The notes under the pieces were generated by a model. The model was given only the letters and a program-made list of their open reading frames with translations, had not been told where the DNA came from and searched no databases. A DNA stretch of 64,000 nucleotides from Sipunculus nudus (Eukaryota > Annelida > Sipuncula > Golfingiida > Sipunculidae), in assembly GCA_026874595.1 (NCBI GenBank), contig CM049309.1, positions 92,960,723-93,024,722 of the forward strand, given 5' to 3'. A program made the translations under genes and the position numbers. Shown here piece after piece: positions 56,101 to 62,100 of the stretch. How positions within the stretch are numbered: position 1 is the first letter of the stretch; each line of letters opens with the position of its first letter.

Positions 56101-59100
56101 TGATAAAAAAAAACTGCAACATCTCAATAACTACAACACTGATGGTCATGATTTTTGGCATACATATTGATCAAGAGGTGTTCCATCAGTTCCTGCAGTC
56201 TGGTGGTGCCACCTGTATTTTTCAAATTTTTATAATTTTTTCCTCTATTTATGAGACCTTTAAGGATGTAGTTATCTGTCAAAAGGGGTACAAATCTTAA
56301 CGACTGAACCTAGAATCTTCATTCTTGAAACACGGGGAGACCCATGAAAAGTCTCCATGGAAACCAAATATTAGGTCTCTGTTACCCATATCCTTTGAGC
56401 AATGGCACTCCAAAGTACAGCTCAGAATAATGGAAAATTTGATACATAAGCTGAAGTATCTGAACAACTAATGCAGAGATCACCATAATAGTTTGCATGG
56501 ATATTGATCATGGAATGTTTCATTAGTTTCTGCAGACTGATGGCACCACGTATATTTGTTCGGGTTTTTTTATGAATTTTTTTCTCTACTTTTGCGACCT
56601 TAAAAGATATGAACATCTGTTAACAGGGCACAAATTGTATAGACTGGACCTAGAATCTTCATTCTTGACGAACAGGGAGATCCATGAAAAGTCTCCATGG
56701 AAAATGAAATTAGGTCTCTGTTACCCATATCCTTTAAGCTATAGGACTCCGAAGTATCCCTAAGAATAATGAAAAATTTGATACAAAAACTGCAGTATCT
56801 CAATAACTACAACACTGATGGTCATGATTTTTGGCATACATATTGATCATGAGGTGTTCCATCAGTTTCTGCAGACTGGGTGCGCCACCTCTATTTTTTC
56901 AAATTTTTACAAATTTTTTTGTCCATTTTTTAGACCTTTAAAGATGTGGTTATCTGTCAACAGGGTACAAATCATAACAACTGGACCTAGAATCTGCATT
57001 CTTGTCATGCAAGGAGGCCCATGAAAAGTGTCTGTAGAAACCTGAAATTAGGTCTCTGTTTCCCATATCCTTCAAGCTATAGGACTCCGAAGTATCCCTC
57101 AGAATAATGAACAATTTGATACAAAAGCTTAAGTATCTGAACAACTAATGCAGAGATCACCATGATTCTTTGGATGGATATTGTATGGAGTGTTTCATCA
57201 GTTTCTGCAGACTGGTGGTTCAACCTATATTTTATTCAATTTTTCGAATTTTTTTCTCTATTTTTGAGACCTTTAAGGATGCTGTCATCTGTTTACATGG
57301 CACAAGTTGTAACAACTAATGCAGAGATCACCATGATTCTTTGCATGCATATTTTTTATTAGTTTCTGCAGACTGGTGGAGCCACTTGTATTTTTTACGC
57401 ATTTTTTCTCTATTTTTGAGATATATAAATACAGACACAATTTTGGCCTGTTGGTTAATCTGTTTGATGCTTCAGTTGAATGGGTATATACTACCATTCA
57501 GATGATAAAATTTCCTTTTGCGAATCTCTTCCCAGTCAGCTGAGAGTTTTGACCCATTGGTCACTTGTTGTCATAGTTAAACCATATGTATCTAAAAGGT
57601 TCTGTATCCACTCATACATACAGCTTTAAATAATATAATAGACAATCTGAAATTGATTTAGTTATTAAAATGTGATTAGAAAGTTTACTTTGGAGTAACT
57701 GGCAACTGTATTTTCTAACTGCATGTTTGATTGTTGATTTCAGATTTTTAAATAATTGATTACTTCTCTTGGGGGAAAATATGGTCAGGCAGTAAATATA
57801 AGGTAATATGGTGTCTTATATATCTTTAAATGAAATATTTGTGGTTTGTTGGTTTTACAGAAGCAGACTATGCCAAAGGATTATCAAAGTTGGCCAACAA
57901 TTACAGACCAGCCTTAACTGATGATGTGAGTACATACTTGTACACAGTAGGGTTACAAGTTTGTAAAATAAATATACAAATAAGATTAAAACAAAGTAAT
58001 GATTGCAGATTCTGTTTATATAAGAAAAGTTGACATTTATTTGAAAGGTATTAATTGTATTTAACTGATTGCCCTGTATCAAGACTGATCATTGCTGTTG
58101 GGTTTCATGTCATAAGCTCGTGTCAGTAGGATCAGGGAGTAAAAAAACTCATTTTTGACTTTTACCCACATTGTTCTATCATATGTGTCCTATATCATAC
58201 AGCTCTTACCATTTGAAGAACATAATGCCAAATGTGGCAGTCAGTTTATCAGTGTGTGGCTGTAATCAGTGTTTGACTCCTAGACCTTCACTTGAAGCTT
58301 TAGAGAATGACCAACTCCAACCATCAGCTTCACAAACATGTCCTAACTTTTCCAGGTCCACACTTTTAGAAATTGACAACCAACAACATCCAACTGTCAG
58401 TTTGAATGCCGTCTTGTACATATATCAAGTGAAATCTATGCTATGTAAATTGACTACTAAACGCCATCATCAGAGCCATGGAGAGTGCCTTGATTAGTTA
58501 TAACAGCTATTTGTACAATCCATGAAAAATAAATATGATTACTTTAAGCTTTTGGTCTGATAACGGACCAGCTGATCATATAACAATGTCTAGCTCTCAA
58601 CATTATGTATTTTAATTATTTCATGTTTTCAGAGCTTCCTGCCCTTCCAGTCAGTCTACTGCACAGCCCTGGACCAGGTGAGTCTGTAACATTATGCAGT
58701 CAGAGGTTAAAGATCTTGATTAACCATTCTCTGAACTTAGAAATATGAAATCAAGCTCATACTTTGATGAACTTTCACTAAGAGATCCCATTCACATGCT
58801 TAGTAAATAGTTCCAACTGTTACTATCATCTTTGTATACAAAACTGAAGAGGACAAGCTTAACGTTGGCAGAGCTTCTGGTGGTCTACAGCTTATCTTAT
58901 CCTGCCGGCTTTAAACAACTGAACTGAACTTGATTTAAACAGCTGATATATGATAATTCATAGTTTACTGATATGCCTACCAGGGAGAACCCATTTCTGC
59001 TGAAGAATTTCTGATTTTATTGTGTTAATCAGAGTTGTTTTAAAATAAACTGTAGCAAATGCTTCAGTGTTGGTCAAGGCTTAATGCGCCTTCTGGGGGT

Positions 59101-62100
59101 TCCTTGGTGATATTACCCAGCAATTTGTTTTTTGTTTTAGGACGTGGAGTACTCACAGGAAGCACAGACAGCCACCATGTTGATCCATACCAAAGCATTC
59201 ATAGAGGTACAATATAGAATGCGATGATAAATCTGACATGGCAAGAATATGTACCATGACTCAATGTGTGGCAGCTTTCAACTTCTCTATCACACTAGCC
59301 TTACTTCAGCTTGGATTTAATGTGTTGATACCTGTGCAGGAATTATAAAAGTTGTAAGAATATTAAAGCAAGAAATTGAGAGTATCTCTTGGAATTTTTT
59401 TAGGATGGAACACTCTTTTAGCAGACTTAACGTGAAGTAATGAAGTAATCCCTGTTAACCTGGGTTTAGTTGCATATTAGTTATATTTTTATTAGTTATA
59501 TTTGTCCATGAAATTGCTCTCCATAACAAAGTTATATACCTATAATTGAAAAACTGTTAATATTGTACAAGTCTATGAATAGTCATACACAGAGCGAAGC
59601 TTTGTTATGTTCAGTAATATCATGTATTATACCAGTGTTACAATAAAAATTAATTTGCAGCATGGTAACAAGCCATTTTTTTTATAAATATAGAATTGTC
59701 AGGGACTGCAGTAATGAATGCTATGTCAGATAAAACATTGTGGTTATTTAGAGTTTATGTTAATCATATGGCAGTAATGTTATGGCCATAGAAGGCCCTC
59801 TGGTGACCGAAATTGTAACTAATGAATTGTATGAGTGTGTAACTTAGATTTATTCTGGAGACATCTGGGCATATAAAGAAGCATGGAGGAAGAACAGGTA
59901 AAAGATCTGGCTTATGATGATGGTAGAAAACATAACATTTAATTTAAAATAATTATCTACAGCCTGTGTTACTCAAATGATTAAATGATACTTCTCTTTT
60001 TTCCTCAGCCTCTTAATGCCAAACGTTCAGAGCATGAGAAAAGAAGAAAAGCCATCAAGGACAGCTGGCAGAAGGAGCTGAGGAGGATGGTGAGTATCCC
60101 CAGGTCATGGTGCATGTACAAGGAAGCACAGAAATCAAAATAAAACAAAAATAATTGAATCTGTCAAATATACAGTTGCTTTTGTTCACCCCATATTAAG
60201 ATTCTGTAGCAGTAGGTCTTTGTTCATCATTGTTATATCCAAATGGCAGTCACCAGGGCAGTCTGCACCATTTTGTAATCTTGTAGTTAGCACTAATCTG
60301 TAATCTGGTAGTTAGCCCAAATCTTGCAGTAAAAATCATAAACATGAGACCTAGAATGCTGTAATCTCACATCTATATCGGTGATGGTGAAGTAAAAGAA
60401 ACACATCATTGAGTCCTATCCACCAGTGTGTTCTGCATGATATGGGAGGGATCCACCAGTGTTCTGCATGATACGGGAGGGATTCACCAGTGTTCTGCAG
60501 GATAAGGGAGGGATTCACCAGTGTTCTGCAGGATAAGGGAGGAAACATGGTTTTGGGCTCAGTGGTAAATGGCAATAGATTGCATTCCTATGTATTAGTG
60601 ACATTCAACCCTCTGACATTAGATAGTCTATGCCAGGCATAATGACTGTCAGCATGCCTTTAAATACTATAGTGGGGAACACACTTTAAGGCTCTAAGTC
60701 TGTTGAGCTTTTACACCAGAGCATACAGGCTGAAGCTTATCCCGTTTTGGTAGTGTAAAACAACTTAGGAGTTGAACTCCTCGTGGATGGGATAATAGTC
60801 CATCACAGCTTACCTTCCCAGTATTTACTGGTTTACTGGTACCCATTTTCTGCTGGGTGGACAGAGGCACACTTGTGGTTGAGACCTTGCCTCAGGGTCT
60901 TGGCACTTTGGGGTCTAATAGGGATTCAACCTCTCGATCATGAGCCTGGACCTCAACCATTACACCATCACCCACACTCTTTAAGGCTCTATGAGGATGC
61001 AAATATTAATTTCTGTCAATGCCTCATGGCCTACATGTACACTGTCACTTGACATATACCAGACCAATCATTAGCATATTTAGTGTACTTCCATTTAATC
61101 AGCATACTGGTAAACCCCTCCTCATGTTTGTTGGATTTCGGACGGCATGAACACAAGCATGGCTAGCACTGGTTACTGGATGCAGGCAACTTCTATGCAG
61201 TACAGGAAATAACTCATTACCATAGAGATGGAGTATCAATTAGTAGCCTTATATTAAGATTATGGGCTGTTTACCACAATATGAATGCAACATGATGGAA
61301 AACCACTGCGATGCATTCTTCAATATGGCTTGTATCACAACTCAAGTTAGGCACAATTTAAATGCCTATACTAAGTCCTTGTATATCTTTAATATGTTAC
61401 AGATGTATTAGGTAAGTTGACTGGTATCTGCTGCATTTCTGCAACTGTAGATTTGTGCCGAGTCTGATCCTGTACAAGGACAAGCATCTGAGTCATGAGT
61501 TACTTACAATGTATCCTGTTGTCCCAGCGCTATTGTAAATTGAATAATTTGTCCAACAGCAAGATGCAGTCAACAACATGAAGAAGTCCAGATCATTATA
61601 TGTTCAGCGCCAGCAGGAGTACGAGAAAGCTCATGATGCTGTACAGAAAGCAGAGAACGAAGCACTGGGTCAGAGCACCGGAAGCAGCTCAGTCAAACTG
61701 GACAAGAAGAAGAAATTAGAGGAGGAGGCCATGCACCGTGTAAGTGTGTATGTGGTGTACTTGTGTATGTGTTGGTGTAAGTGTGTATGTTGAGGTGTAA
61801 GTGTGTATGTGGTGGTGTAAGTGTGTATGTGGAGATGTGTGTATTTGGTGGGGTGTATATGTGATGGTATGTGTAAATGGTGGTGTAGGTGTGTATGTAG
61901 TGGTGAGTATGTGATGGTGTTTGTATGTGTTGGTGTAAGTGTGTGTGTGTTGGTGTGTGTGTGTTGGTGTAAGTGTGTATGTGTTGGTGTAAGTGTGTAT
62001 GTGGTGGTGTAAGTGTGTATGTGGTGGTGTAAGTGTGTATGTGGTGGTGTAAGTGTGTATGTGGTGGTGTAAGTGGGTATGTGGTGGTGTAAGTGGGTAT

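Noticed and set aside
54857..57497. Many 60-110 codon frames on both strands
   Set aside because: They are read-through of the repeated core of element C2 and recur as near copies of each other.
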